Positions 14,046 through 14,087 of a DNA stretch of 14,087 bases are shown here, piece by piece. Under the pieces are notes generated by a model. That model was not told the DNA's origin. It ran no database searches and was given only the letters and a program-made list of their open reading frames with translations. Position 1 is the stretch's first letter, and each line of letters starts with the position of its first letter. Both the position numbers and the translations under genes were made by a program. The stretch comes from an uncultured Eubacteriales bacterium (GTDB lineage: Bacteria > Bacillota > Clostridia > Lachnospirales > Anaerotignaceae), in contig CAUHBX010000004.1 in the NCBI GenBank assembly GCA_959604475.1, positions 1 to 14,087 on the forward strand, written 5' to 3'.

Positions 14046-14087
14046 TCCATCACCTCAACGGCTTAATCAAAGAGCCCTTTAATATGT

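Noticed and set aside
1..14087. CRISPR arrays, tRNA or rRNA genes, transposases, phage or known defence genes
   Set aside because: No regularly spaced repeats, cloverleaf sequence, transposase or integrase motifs, or recognised defence proteins were seen on either strand; SbcCD is ordinary DNA repair.

Overview
This window reads as chromosomal DNA of an anaerobic Gram-positive bacterium of the Clostridia, most likely Lachnospiraceae-like. The basis is moderate-to-low GC, strong AGGAGG-type ribosome binding sites on almost every gene, A/T-rich promoters, protein families common in gut Clostridia, and no sign of phage or insertion sequences. The genus cannot be fixed from the sequence alone. 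All genes except lplA lie on the minus strand. No gap between genes reaches 300 bases; the longest (4164-4439, 276 bases) holds the putP leader and promoter.

Region 1 (1-2594) looks like a lipoyl/thiol redox island. On the minus strand, from one good promoter (1455-1483), come a small cupin, an OsmC-family protein, a second cupin about 70% identical to the first, and, running off the left edge, the first 13 codons of a protein that begins like a lipoyl domain (E2-type dihydrolipoyl acyltransferase or lipoyl-fused enzyme). Divergently transcribed from a repeat-rich 215-bp intergenic region is lplA, lipoate-protein ligase, which would lipoylate that protein. OsmC/Ohr-type peroxidases are known to take electrons from lipoylated proteins, so the grouping is functionally suggestive.

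Region 2 (2596-5869): a bidirectional terminator separates lplA from a PutP-type Na+/proline symporter. putP is preceded by a structured, attenuator-like leader and an 18-bp inverted repeat. Upstream of it lie a TetR-family regulator, an unrecognised 127-aa protein directly before tetR, and an 85-aa small protein.

Region 3 (5874-7170): a class III CoA-transferase/racemase gene in its own transcription unit, with a clear promoter, an upstream perfect palindrome and a strong terminator. It retains the His/Asp/Glu set of the alpha-methylacyl-CoA racemase branch.

Region 4 (7233-12033): a translationally coupled operon lysR-sbcD-sbcC. Both junctions overlap by 4 bp, placing a LysR-type regulator directly with the SbcCD DNA-end-processing nuclease.

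Region 5 (12134-14045): a compact GntR (YtrA type) - ABC ATPase - ABC-2 permease operon with a terminator, the usual arrangement of self-regulated envelope-stress or peptide-export transporters.

Most of the window is ordinary core or accessory metabolism. The part most worth follow-up is the cupin-OsmC-cupin-lipoyl cluster with its divergent lplA and shared repeat-bearing control region.
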